In this document: in pieces, positions 22,901 to 34,184 of the stretch
Layout: each line of letters opens with the position of its first letter
How positions within the stretch are numbered: the stretch's first letter is position 1
Assembly (NCBI GenBank): GCA_025201375.1
Contig: JAIWZP010000021.1
Coordinates: 124,001 to 188,000 of the forward strand
Origin: Gongronella butleri
Lineage: Eukaryota > Mucoromycota > Mucoromycetes > Mucorales > Cunninghamellaceae
DNA length: 64,000 nucleotides
Reading direction: 5' to 3'
Notes under the pieces: generated by a model
Database searches by the model: none
Seen by the model: only the letters and a program-made list of their open reading frames with translations
Told to the model about the DNA's origin: nothing
Position numbers and translations under genes: made by a program

Positions 22901-23438
22901 CGCCACCGGCCATGCGCGGCCCCAGACGTCGTCAAGCGTCAGCTTTGCCATTCCAGCTCAACGCGATGACGAATTGCCCTCGCCATCCACTGAAAAGCGC
23001 GTCGCTACCGAACAACCCTCATCCATCCGCACCATCACACACGTCACTGCCCAATCACTCACCTCCATGCCACCCTCAAAGTCTATTCTTGCTCTCATCC
23101 GCCTATTGTCAGCCTTGGGCCTGCAAGTCGAACATTCGTCCGCGTACCGCCTCGATTGTTCGAGACGCGCCGCCAACATGGGCATGGACCAACACCAAGA
23201 CAGTAACAATGTCACCACTCCCACCACAGCGTCGTCGCTGCTCATAAATGATCCCTCTATCACGATTTACGGCCCTCCTCATCTGGACGCTGGCCATCTT
23301 GTCACTTTTGCCATTGACATTTGCCAATCGACCCTCGCCGATTTGTATGTCCTCGACTTTCAATTGGTAAATGGCGACACCCCATCGTTTGAATTCCTTA
23401 AAACCAAGGTCCTCGCACTGTTCACCATGGTTCAATGA
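19997..23438 (+). CDS. CAMKL-family Ser/Thr kinase with C-terminal KA1 domain (Kin4/MARK-like)
   Basis: Exons are 19997-20251, 20322-20399, 20620-20704, 20789-20922 and 21012-23438, giving 992 residues. The kinase domain (about 58-320) has VAIK (Lys 89), an alpha-C Glu, HRDLKLEN (Asp 181), DFG (201-203), CGSPCYAAPE and a C-lobe typical of AMPK/MARK relatives. A very long acidic and low-complexity region follows, with His/Gln and Lys-rich patches. The last 50 residues (VTFAIDICQ...FQLVNGD...FEFLKTKVLAL) match a KA1 membrane-binding domain. Introns 2 and 3 both appear to start with GC (AAG|GCAAGT at 20400, CAG|GCATGC at 20705). The phase leaves no GT alternative for the first. The glycine loop reads LSDGEFGQI, so its first Gly is Ser. 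Kin1/Kin4/MARK kinases control polarity and checkpoints. Which subgroup this is remains uncertain. Confidence 0.9.
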
Positions 23439-23516
23439 ATAAAAAAACAAACAAAAGGACGTTTTTTTTTTTTTAAAAAATGATCAAGAAAAGAAGCAAT
23501 TGACAGCTAGCACTAA

Positions 23517-23612
23517 GGTTGCACCCAGCTTGCACCCTCGGCTGAAATAGGTGCAATCTGGGTGCAACCTCGGTGCAAGCTGAGAAAAAAAAGGGTGCAA
23601 TCTTGGTGCAAG
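23517..23612 (+). promoter_or_regulatory. Cluster of seven GGTGCAA motifs
   Basis: Within about 95 bases the heptamer GGTGCAA occurs seven times: two in reverse (TTGCACC at about 23519 and 23530) and then five forward. The cluster lies 120 to 220 bases before the start of the zinc-finger gene and just after the kinase gene. Such density suggests a transcription-factor binding array, or a small tandem duplication. No known factor is assigned. Confidence 0.5.
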
Positions 23613-23635
23613 CCCAAATCAGGAAATAGCCCTTT

Positions 23636-23667
<32 letters not shown>

Positions 23668-23734
23668 CCCGCCCGCGCGCGACGCTCTCTTTTTCTTTCC
23701 CCCTTTTTTTTTTTCCGCCGTCTGGTTTTCCACT

Positions 23735-25495
23735 ATGCCGCCCCCTCCCGTCAAAGCACATGCCGTCCACCACTGCTCATTTTGCACGAAAACCACGATT
23801 TTCACGAGAAAAGGATCGCATTTGCGTCACCTGGAAAACAAACACGACATGAAGCTTGTCTCGGCCAAGCGCGGCGTCGAATTGGAAGCACCTCCTGGCT
23901 ACGTGGTCGTGGAATCGTGCGAAACGGCTGACACTGTCCTGTTTTGCTGCCCAAGCTGCCCACGCATGGACATTTGCCTGGAATCGATCGGAAAGCATCT
24001 TGTCCAGCATCTTGAATCAGTAGCGCCAGATTCTCCACTTCAGACAGAGATGCACGCGTCCAAAAGGTACACTTGTTTTGAACATCGGGCGGGGCGAAAA
24101 AAAAAAAAAAAAAAACTGATCCGTCTCATTTTTTTTTTTATTTGAAGCTCGATTCGCAGTCGTTCGCCGTCACCGTCATCGCCATCTGTCAAGCGCCATT
24201 GTCGATCGCACGATGACGCCGTGCTTCATGCATGCCAACTCGCGGATGCGAGCGACATTGACAAGAAAAAGACGCTCTTCATTGTGGACGCATTGTCGCT
24301 CAAACCATTGTCCGTGATGGCCAATGGCGTCGAATCCAATGCACTTGCTCATCCTCACGTCATCCAGCAAGCTGTTGCCGATGCTGCGTCGGTACGCGCC
24401 GTTGGGCTGACAAAACGCACGTTTTACGCGGCGGATTCTTCAAAAAACGCGTGTGGCCATTGCTGTGTCGAGCACCCGGTCGCATTGCAGCAGCTGATCA
24501 CATCGTCACCGTATCGCCGCCTGCTCGAGACGCGACATTTTGTCGAGTTGACGCCGGATCTGGGGCTTTTGCTGAACAGAGATTGGCTTATTCACCCGCA
24601 GCTTAAGCACGCGGCAGCCCAATTGCTGGCGGGCGCGATCCTGCTCAACTCGTCCAACGGACAGGCCGTCATGGTGAATTGTGTCGAGGTGTATGGGCGA
24701 ACAAAAGCAATTGACGCACATCGCGAGCATTTTGGGTCAATCAAGGGGCACACCATGGATACGTCATTGCCGCCACCGATCCCCATCAAGTACAAGGACG
24801 TGTGGCCCACCACGCTCTCCACAGGCGACGGGCCTAAGCTGATCATTGGCTCACAAACGTGCAACGCGCTCGTGACGTCCAGCATGCGCCTCGATCGCCG
24901 TGAATTGCCGTCCGTTGGTGCGACTACCTTTTCGTTTTCCTTGTCGGAGCGCTCCGACGCGCTGGCCACGCAAATCTTTTTCGACATGGAGAGCGTCCAG
25001 CGCGCCCTGGAAATTGCCAACGACACCACCGCCACCGCCATTGATGTTATTCACCTTGTGGGTCAACTGAGGCAGCTCAACAGCAAGTACGATGACCTGA
25101 CCACGTACTTTTTATGTCGTGCATCGGGCCCCATCACCAAGGCGCATCAATGTCAGCCCTATTCCCTATTCACGTTGCATGAATTTGACAAGGGCCGCAG
25201 CGCCGCCGCCGCTCTCTTCAACGGTGTGGCAGCCAGCGTGATTGCGAATGGCCGCGACGCACTCCTCCGACGTGACGACATACAGGACGCGCTGGACGCA
25301 AGCACAGGAAATGTGAGCAAGATTATAAACGAGATCATGGCATTGTTTAAAGACGAACAAGATACCATTCCCATCATTAAGAACACGGCCCTGAGCAAGA
25401 TCTTGGAGAAATTGCCACCATTGCTCCATCCTATCATCGCTACAGCCAACAAATCGGTCCAAAGCGCCATCAATGCCACCTTCAACGTGGCCTAG
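23735..25495 (+). CDS. C2H2 zinc-finger protein of unknown function
   Basis: Exons are 23735-24066 and 24148-25495, giving 559 residues. The intron has a GTACAC donor and a GAAG acceptor, and no other nearby acceptor keeps the frame so simply. The N-terminus holds a clear C2H2 finger (CSFCTKTTIFTRKGSHLRHLENKH, residues about 14-37) and a second finger-like CCPSCPRMDICLESIGKHLVQH (about 70-91). A short Arg/Ser-rich patch (SIRSRSPSPSS) follows. The remaining 420 residues form a soluble, mostly helical-looking region with one CGHCC motif and no family I recognise. The two fingers suggest DNA or RNA binding. Nothing else can be said about function. The start ATG follows a long T/C-rich leader, with the GGTGCAA cluster upstream. 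Confidence 0.8.
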
Positions 25496-25675
25496 ATCCC
25501 CCTTGCCTTTTTTTATACCCATTTATGCATTTTAGCCATCAATTCATATTTTCAGTAAAAAATAACGTTTCATGGTTATGATACCATGACAACGACGTTC
25601 CACTTTATCATACTGTACCCTTGCAGGCTTCTGGATCAGAACCTACTGTATTTGACGCTGGGTTTCACTAGCAAA
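25496..25675. other. 3' flank of the zinc-finger gene
   Basis: Short AT-rich flank before the repeat block. It contains TACTGTAC-like motifs near 25615, also found at palindrome borders. Confidence 0.35.
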
Positions 25676-26640
25676 CTCGAATATCAAGATTTCTCGCGAC
25701 TGAGTGATCCGAATCGCGAAAAAAATTAATACCGCTGAAGAATTGGGTCTACCATCAACTGGTCCAAATTTGGGACCAGATGAGTGAGTTTCTGATGAAG
25801 CGCCAGTTTTATAGGCTTAAATAGGGTACGATCAGCAGCATTTTGTCTCGTACCGCGTCAATGGCTGAACGTCCCCACACGTGACTCACCTCAAATGAAT
25901 CGGTGATCAAACGCAGTAAAAGCGCGTGTGGTTTGGGAACATCGCGTCAAGATCTCGGCGAGTTAGCCTTCAAGGGTCGTTTTGATCCTGATTTGGCCCT
26001 AAATTTATGCGAAATACATTTTGTCAGGAGTGAGTGATCCGATTTGCGAAAAAAAACTTGGAGCCATCGAGGTTTTGAATCGAGTGTCCACTGGTCTAAA
26101 TTTGGCGCTATAAGGTCAGCCTCATCGGGAGAAACGCGTAAAATACTGCTTGGCGCTGCGTTTTCGCTAGGAAACACGTATCTCGAGATTTCTCGCGACT
26201 GAGCGATCCAATTTGCGAAAAAACTTAGCAACACCGAAGAATTGGGTCGATCATCAACTGGTCCAAATTTGGGACCAGATGAGCGAGTTTCTGATGAAGC
26301 GCCAGTTTCATAGGCGTAAATAGGGTACGATCATCAGCATTTTGTCTCGTGCAGCGGCAACGGCTGAGAGCCCCGACACGCGAGTCACCTCAAACGAATC
26401 GGTGGTCAAATGAGGTGAAAGCGCTTGTAGTTTGGGGATATCGCTTCATGTTTTCGGCGAGTTAGCCTTGAGGGCACTTTTGAATCCTGGTTTGGCCCTG
26501 ATTTTATGAAAAATGCATGTCCTCAGGACTGAGTGGTCCGATCTCTGGAAAAATTTAATAATTTTCGGCTTTTTGTGTTCAGTACCCTCTTGCTCAAATA
26601 TAGGACCTAATGAACAAGATCCAGAGGACGCGCCCTGCAA
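25676..26640 (+). repeat. 499-base tandem repeat, two full units plus a diverged third
   Basis: The unit starting near TTTCTCGCGACTGAG (25688) recurs at 26193. For example GAAGAATTGGGTC is at 25738 and 26237, and CATCAACTGGTCCAAATTTG follows in both. The period is 499 bases over about 380 collinear bases. A third, more diverged unit continues to about 26810 (CAGGACTGAGTGGTCC..., then GAGTCATCTTAAATGAATC). No frame is conserved. A related fragment lies at 51500-51740. Confidence 0.75.
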
Positions 26641-26889
26641 AACGGGGGCAAGGTCATTCCCATTTTGGTAGCGGTACGCGACAACGGCCCAACATATTTA
26701 CGCGCGAGTCATCTTAAATGAATCTGTGAACAAAGACGGTAAAAGCGTTTGTGTTTTGGAGATCTTGCATTGAGATCTCGGCGGGTTAGTGTGCAATAAC
26801 TCTGAAATCTCGCGTTTTCGATATTGGATTTGCAGATACGATATTCGTTTGGCTCTGCCTGTCTGTTCATATTCATAAATACAGGCTTC

Positions 26890-27240
26890 CGCAAGCGTGA
26901 AAAAATAAACAGTCAGTATCTCAGCAAGGTCCCAAGAAAATGTACAAAAGCACAAATGTCATCCGTTTTGGATTTTGCACTCAAATAACGCGTTTGATCC
27001 GTCCATGTTTCTATCTCAGTGAACAAAAACTGACGCGTGATATCATTTCAATGCCTGAACCACCTCGCTACACTGCATAAAAATGTATTCATTTACCCTT
27101 TAAACACCAAAAAGTGTATTTTTCAGAGTTTGCTTGCCTGCAGTGCCTCTAGAAACCTTTTTATAACCTGCTCGCCCCGCGAATGAAACCTGCGTCACGG
27201 CATAAACTCAAGACCATTGTTCAAAATGCCAGAATCGGAC
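26890..27240 (+). repeat. Dispersed repeat matching 48800-49190
   Basis: Collinear blocks are shared with 48810-49190 in the same orientation: GATCCGTCCATGTTTC, CAGTG.ACA.AAACTGACGCGTG, TATCATTTCA.TGCCTGA and CGCTACACTGCA. Its end also matches 6655-6740 (GTGCCTC.AGAAA..TTTTTA). It bridges the tandem repeat and the AT-rich repeat family. Confidence 0.7.
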
Positions 27241-27393
27241 TCATTATCATAATAAAGTGCACGTTTCTTTTCATCCATGACGCTCCGCTGGAAAATCAGC
27301 CGACGTGAGGGCCGCTGTCGAGATAAAGTACACAAAGCCAACTTTATTTATTGGATGAAAAAGAAAAAAAAGAGTGGAAGGAGACAAATGGGG

Positions 27394-30280
27394 CTACCAT
27401 TTCTTCAAAAGTTTATTGCGCGATGCGGCGGTTCCGTGGTTTCCAGAATGCGACGACGCTTGAGACGACGCGCCGTCGTAGTGAGGCACGAAGCTCTTGG
27501 CGGGCGGCAATGGCTTGTCGAGATTGCCCAAGGAGCGTACAAAATTGTCAGGAGAAATGATATGTGTCGAGCCTGAAACCAAAAAAAAAAAAAAAAGAGT
27601 AAGAATGACGCGTTCTTTTGCACCTAGGTCGCTCTTTGTCATACCGATATAGACTTCACGATCCATGGACGCCGCTAGCTCATAGGCCGAGCGCGCCTCA
27701 GACCAGGTGATGCCACCCGCGACAAAAATGATCACAGGGGGACCAGATGGCGGCTTGGATGTCTAAGGCCAAGGAAAAAAAACAAATCAGTTTTCAGGTG
27801 ATTATCATCAAGCTGATTGGAGGATGGGGGGGGGCAATTACGGTGGTGCCCGTGGACTTTTTGTGCCATTGGGTCTTGTAGACGCGGAGCTGGTGGTGCT
27901 GTTTGCGGGAGGACGAGGCGTCGGTCTTTTGGTTCTCTGGCTCGGGCATGCGCAGCAAGGGGAACAGGCTCTGGTCGACGGTGTTTGTCATGTGGCCCTC
28001 GACAACGCGCTTGACGACGGGGACGTAGCGCGACAGGTCAAAAGGTACGTCATTGGGGTTGACAATATTGTCCTTCTTCTTGCGCTCCTTTTTGGTCGCC
28101 TTTTGGCCAAAGCGGCTCGCACTCTTGGACAGCTGGACGCCCAACAGCGACAAATTGTCAATTGCGTCCTTGTACTCCTGATCCAGACGCGCATGCGCAA
28201 GCAGCAGCTCCAATTGTTCGGTGTCGATCGTTTCCGATGCCGAGATCCACAACATGATCAGACGCGTCTTGATCATTTGACTAAAAGAAATGGAAAGTGA
28301 GTCATGTCGTCCTGTTTATGTTTATCTGCTTTACCTAGTGTAAGGGTCGTCCAAAATGGGGATCAATTCGTCGACCAAGTGCTTGGGTGCGTGGCCATCA
28401 GGGGTTTCGTTACACGCCATGTTCTAAAACGCGAGAGAAAAGCGGGCGGTGAGATGTTGTCCCGCGCAATTGTCGATATCTTTCGTACCTGTTCTATTAA
28501 ACCGATGGCCTCGAGATTCTGCTTGGTGAATTCCGTCATACAGTCGCTGGCAATGGCCATGTGCGCCGAGAACTACAAAAAAAAATAAAAATAAAAAAGC
28601 GCGTGAGATCGCACATCCGAGACGTTGGCGGGATGCAATGCTGACCTTGGTCTTCATCTCTTGAAACTGAGGCAAATTGGCAATCACGTTCTTCATGTCA
28701 TTGAGCGAGCGCACGGACGATTGCCTGAAAAAAAAAAAAGAAAAGAAAATGTTAATAAAATGTTCTGGCCTTTGATAATAAAGACTGACCCGCCGGAAGA
28801 ACCCTTATTTTCTTCGACGAATTTGTTAAAGTCGTCAATGAGCTGCTCGGTGGTGCTGGCAATGTGCATGTGGCGAATGGACGTGAACACAGTGTCTTGT
28901 TCGTTGAGCACAATCTCGGTCTCCTTGGACGTGCCGTCCTCCTGGGTGTACTCGTACGCGTACTTGATGCCCGCAGACGTGTCCTCGGTCTGCAGCAAGT
29001 CGGCAAGCATCGCTTGGTACGTGAATTCGTGCAAAAAGGGGGCGACAGGGTCGATGGTGCGATCAAGGATGACCAAAGTGCCGCGAGGAAGGGGTGGGTC
29101 TCGGGGGGGCTAACAAAAAGTGCAATTGGTGATGAGAACAAAATGAAAAAGGCGCGGTGCGGCACGTTTCCTGGCCATTTGCATCGCCCTGCTTTTTGAT
29201 TTACTTACGGGGAACTCGGGGTTCACCTTGCAAAAGTTGTCGAGCTCGTTTTGCACCAGTTTGGCCAGATGCCATGGTATATTGCGATTGATGGTGCCAG
29301 GCACATCCAAAGGTCGATGGTATCGGATCAGCGGGTTCTCACCAAGCGTCACGCACAGACACAATAACTGCATAAAAGGGGGGGTTAAACTCACATTTTT
29401 CGCATTTTAGCCCATCATATCGTACCTGTTTGGCCATGTCGTCCAGCTCGCGATCAATGTGGGCGCGGTCTTTGGAAATGTCCTTGTTGAACAAGCGCAG
29501 AAACTTACCTGGATCATCCAGCGTGAACACATTGGGTTCGCGCACTAATTTCAAGAAAAAATGAGCCAGGGTACACCATTTGTGTTAGAAAAGACTTACC
29601 CATGAAGTCGACATACATCTCCTTCAGACTCTGGATGTATTTTGACGCGCCAGCGGCATTCAATCGTCGCGTGAAGTCGTCAAAAACGACATTATCAAGT
29701 CCATTGATGAAATGGACATGTGCGGCGGCGTACATGGGGCCCTCTTTCCGAGAAAAATCGTCCACAAGGCGTGAGCACGACTCGATACATGGCGTCAGGA
29801 TGTAGACCGCCTCAACACTTGGGTAGGGCGATCGTGACTTTTCAATGTTTTCGACCACTACAAAGAAAATTGTGAGCAATGGAAGCACGCCCGTGATTTT
29901 TTGGAAGACTTGGCGGCCTTACAGGTAACCTAGCATGTTAAACGTGTTGATGAGCAAAAATCAAAAGGGCTGGCGCGTCCGTGGTCGGGACAAAACTGGT
30001 TGCAATGAGCAGATAGAGTGGCAACTTACGTTTTCTTCCAAAATGTCATACATTTTGCACGCCGAATTCAAAATCTTTAGAGACAGACTGTCCACGACGA
30101 CGAGCTTCCATCGGCCAGCAGGCTGCACCGACTTGATGAGCTCGAGGAGACCTATTCAGAATAATAAAAAAGGCAAAAAGCAAGCGCGAGACAAGGTGAG
30201 ACACATACTTTCCGAGACAACAATGTATTTTTATCAACAAAAGATGTACGTTTCTTCAAAATTTCGTCGACACCAATCAT
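27394..30280 (-). CDS. SEC1: Sec1/Munc18-family SNARE regulator of exocytosis
   Basis: Thirteen exons on the minus strand: 30280-30250, 30151-30030, 29929-29923, 29857-29600, 29544-29426, 29367-29209, 29109-28790, 28724-28646, 28572-28489, 28423-28335, 28280-27842, 27762-27645 and 27572-27394. All join in phase, giving 667 residues, normal for the family. The protein binds syntaxin-type SNAREs and SNARE complexes and promotes vesicle fusion at the plasma membrane. Visible signatures are KLVVVDSLSLKILNSACKMYDILEENVTLVENIEK near the N-terminus, AVYILTPCIES, ENPLIRYHRP, LVILDRTIDPVAPFLHEFTYQAM, DVPFDLSRYVPVVKR, and the C-terminal IIFVAGGITWSEARSAYEL...VYIGSTHIISPDNF. Exon 3 is a 7-base microexon (GTTACCT). 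The first exon is the least certain: it uses ATG 30280 and an AAC|GTACAT donor. The SEC1 rather than Sly1/Vps45 assignment rests on the DRTIDPVAPFLHEFTYQAM segment. Confidence 0.92.
29923..29929 (-). other. SEC1: 7-base microexon of SEC1
   Basis: The minus strand reads ...CATGCTAG|GTTACCT|GTAAGGCC.... Joining AAC (end of exon 2) + GTTACCT + TG (start of exon 4) gives N-V-T-L-V-E-N-I-E-K, the conserved family sequence. Skipping it would shift the frame. It is flanked by introns of 100 and 65 bases. Confidence 0.85.
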
Positions 30281-30369
30281 AGCAGTAGGACAAGTGTGCA
30301 AAAAAGTGAAGAATTGGGTGGAAAAAGGCGTTGAAGCGAATCGTTCCAGGCACCCGAAGCGACCTTATT

Positions 30370-30537
30370 TTACACAATTGAAACCCCGTTGCCTAAAATA
30401 GAACTTGCAGTAAAAATGGCCTGCTTTTGAGCAAGGTCTCGCTGCGCGATCAACGATAAAAAGTCATTTTGCTGCTTAGACACGCGTCCCGAAATAGGAA
30501 TCGAAGCGCCCACAGCAGCAAGAAGCACTTTTTCCAT
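30370..30537 (-). CDS. Possible small protein (55 residues)
   Basis: An ATG in ACCATGG context opens a 55-residue frame upstream of SEC1 on the same strand. Composition is ordinary (MEKVLLAAVGASIP... ending GNGVSIV) and not homopolymer-derived. I recognise no family. It could be a chance frame in the promoter region shared by SEC1 and LOS1. Confidence 0.25.
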   Translation of the reverse strand: MEKVLLAAVGASIPISGRVSKQQNDFLSLIAQRDLAQKQAIFTASSILGNGVSIV

Positions 30538-31465
30538 GGTAACACAGCACGGTTGCAAATGCGCATATATTTTCAAAAAAAAAAAAAAGCGCGTTTTCGC
30601 GTGCACTGCGGCCCGGAACGTGTGCCCAATTGGGAAAAATGGCGCCTGGCTGTGATTGTCTAGGGCGACAATGCGATGCAATGGCTCCGCGAGCGACTGT
30701 TTGTTGCTGATTCCACTGCCCTTTTCCCCGCACAAGGCCTGATTCATGCATTGAGCGGTGTGATCGCTCGGCAAATAGAAAGCGGCATTACAGTAGCGGA
30801 AGATCAAAGCCACCTTGGATCGAAGCCCTGCGGGGCTAACGGGACCGACATGACGGTCGAATAGCATGAGAAATAAAAAGGAGATGAAAAGAGATGGCGT
30901 TCAATAAGAAAAGGAACGGCGTGCACGAAACAAGGTGCAATTGAGGGTGAAAATCGACGCAAAAGAGCCAGGGGAGAGCATAAAGGGGAAGCCAACGTGG
31001 CATCACTTGACGAGTGACAGGTCCGGGCGGTGGTACGAGCGGGGCCAAGGCGGAAACACAAAAAAAAAAAAAAAGTTTTGGATGGTCCTTTTTCTTCTCT
31101 CTCTCAGACCATTTCTTTTTGCTCCCTCACGGTTCATCTTTCCCCTTGCTCGTTTTGAAGCACTCCCTCTTGTTGTCAGTCACACATTCACTCTTCCTTA
31201 CGCGCCTCTCTCTCAGAACAATCCCATTTTTGTGTGTCTTTTCCTCCTTCCACCACGTTTCGCCTCCTTTTTCCCCCTTTTGACCGCGATTCCATTCATC
31301 CACAGCGACGTCACTCTTTCCACCTATTGTTCCCGTCCTCTTTTTGCGTAAGTTCACGCGTCACAGGCACCCGAGCAATTCACTTTGGCGAGATCGGCTT
31401 GTCATGCTCACCATTTTGGCGCCCAAAGGCTCTTATTTTGATTTTCTTAGCCGGTTCCCAGTCTC
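30538..31465. other. Divergent promoter region of SEC1 and LOS1
   Basis: The 1.2 kb between the two divergent starts holds no firm gene. From about 31080 to 31345 the + strand is strongly CT-rich, a likely LOS1 leader or promoter tract. Confidence 0.45.
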
Positions 31466-34151
31466 ATGGAGCAAATTGAACAAGCAGTTATCTATGCTCT
31501 TGATCCCTCGGTGGATCCCAACTTGAAGGCTCAGGTAAACCAAACGTTTGAGCCCGAGCGTGCCGCAGGCGTGTGAGAAAAAGGCATTTGGGCACGATGA
31601 CTTTTCTTTCTGCTGCGGTTTATTGACTCATTGTGACCTGAGAACCCGCGTGACAAATGCTCATCGTCTATTTTTTTTAGGCCAATTCCTATTGCGAGCA
31701 GCTAAAGCAATCCAATGATGGCTGGCAAATGTGTATGCAGCTGTTTATGAAGGTCCCCAAGTCGTATGTTGCTAAATTGTTGTCATCTGAGCGTGGATCC
31801 TGATTATTTTATTTTTAGGGTGGCGCAAGCGAGATTTTTCGCGCTCCAAGTGCTTGAGAACACGCTGCAAAACAGGTAAAAAAAAAAAAAAAAGGACAAA
31901 AACACGTGGAACGGCCATTTGACGTCTTTTTTTCACCAGATACGACACTTTGGATGCGTCTGCCATTGAATACATTGAGCGCACCATGATGGAATATCTG
32001 CGTCGCGAATTCGTCGACAACACGGAAGCCGACTCAGAGGAGACTTGTATGTTGCTGCGCCAATTGAAACAGAAAAAAGCTGAAATTCACCTTTTTCTCC
32101 CTTTTTTTCTTTTTCGTGGGTAGACATCCGCAACAAGGCGGCCCAATCGTTGACGTTGCTGTTTGCGCATGTGTATCCGACGGGGTGGCCATCGTTCTTC
32201 AAGGACATTATGGCATTGACGCGCTCGTCTGCGGGCAAGAGCCACGAAAAGGCGGCGGATTTCTTTTTGCGGCTGTGCATCACGATTGACGAAGAGATTG
32301 GGCGCATGGACATTCCGCGCCACCGCGACGAGGTGGTGCGCAACAACAACATCAAGGACGCGATGCGCATGGGCGACATTGCGCTGCTGGCGGCCTATTG
32401 GTTCGAGCTGCTCCAAGAATTCCGCGTCCAAAACACCAGCATTGCTCAGCTCGCGCTCAAGTGCATCGGCGCGTATGTTGCTTGGATGGACATCTCTCTT
32501 GTCGTCAATGATCAGGTCATGAATGCACTGTATGAGCTCCTTTCCGACGCCAATTTGCGCATCCCCGCCTGTGAGTGCCTCGCCGATATCGTCAGCAAGG
32601 GCATGCTGCCCATGGACAAGCTCAACATGATTCAAATGCTCAATATTACCGACACCCTCGGCCGTTTGGATTTGTCGGACGAAGACTTCATCGAAAGCGT
32701 GGCGCGTCTCACGAATGTGCTGGGTATTGAATTGTGCAAGATCTTTATGGACTCGTCGGTGCCTGCGGACGCCAAGGGTAAAAAACATAAAAAGCGGCGC
32801 GACAACAATGGAAATGCTCAATTCTTTTTTTTTTTTTTTTTGCAATTTAGTCACGGCATGGTCTCTCATCGAGCAATTGTCAGTGTATCTCCTCAAGTTC
32901 CTGGCCAACGAGTATGATGACACCACGAATGCCGTGTTTGCCTTTGTCAATGACCTTCTCATGATCGTAAGTGACTCGTTGGAGGGCGAATTCGCCGCGT
33001 TTCTGTTGCTCACATCCCTTTGTATATGCAGTTTAAGAAGCAAAAGAAGAACCATCAAGCATTCAGCGCTTCCCAGCTAGAACTCTTGGGCTCGTTGCTG
33101 AACGTGTTCATTGCCAAGATGAAATACGACGAGGACACCGATTGGGACAATGAGGACGACGAGCCAGAAGAAGAGGCGCTCTTTGCCGAATTCCGCAAGG
33201 TAAAAAAAATGAAATAGGAGGCATTGGATCATCCCTTGCTTATTTTTTTTCCTTTTTTCCTTGCAGAATCTGCGCGTCTTCACGGGGCACATTGCGCAAA
33301 TCGACACCAACTTGTATATTCGTTTTATCCACACGTCGGTCATCGAGATCCTCAACAAGTTCAAATCCGGTACAGACCTGGATTGGCGCCAGGTCGAGCT
33401 GTGTCTTTACGTGCTTTATACCTACAGCGAGGCGCTTCCCAAGGGCGCTATGCAATTCGTCGTCGAGGAGTCCAAGCAATTGACGCCCCTGGGTGAAATG
33501 GTTCGCGAGATGATCACGTCCAGTAAGAAAAAAAAAGCGCTGTTTATCTTTTTTTTTCTCTTTTTTTCCCCTCTCTTTTTGACGCTTATTTTATCCCTTT
33601 TATTTTTCATACAAGACATCTCCTCTTATGCTCATCCATCGGTGCCATTGCAATTCTTTGAAAATCTCGTGAAATACTACCAATTCTTTGAGCTTTGCCC
33701 TGAATTCTTGCCCCAGGCGCTGGCAGCGTTTGTGGACACGCGCGGCATCCACCACCCGCTCACGCCAGTCCGCTCGCGCTGCTGGTACCAATTTTACAGG
33801 TTTGTCAAGTTGCTCAAACCTCAAATGGCCCAATTCGGTGAGACTGTCTTGTCAAGCATGGGCGATTTGCTCACCATTGAAGCCGAGCCTCCCGTCATGG
33901 CCAACACCATCGACGGCGTGCCAATGCCCTCGGCGTCCACCTTTGACAGCCAAATGTACCTCTTTGAGGCCGTCGGCATGCTCATCTCCTCAGAGCATCT
34001 CGATATCGCAAAGCAAACCGAATATTTGGGCATTGCACTGCAGCCCCTCGCCGACGGGATCCAAGCAACCATGGCCCAGGGCTACTCGCCTGACGATGAG
34101 CTCTTTATGATCAAATTGCACCACTATATTAGAGCTGTTGGCAGCATCGCC

Positions 34152-34184
<33 letters not shown>

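Noticed and set aside
29339..29508. Possible intron at CCAG|GTAAGTTTC in SEC1
   Set aside because: Reading through gives FLRLFNKDISKDRAHIDRELDDMAKQ, which fits the family and keeps phase with the next real donor at 29425.
32087..33058. 323-codon minus-strand frame inside LOS1
   Set aside because: Antisense shadow of LOS1 exons. It runs across two well-supported introns.
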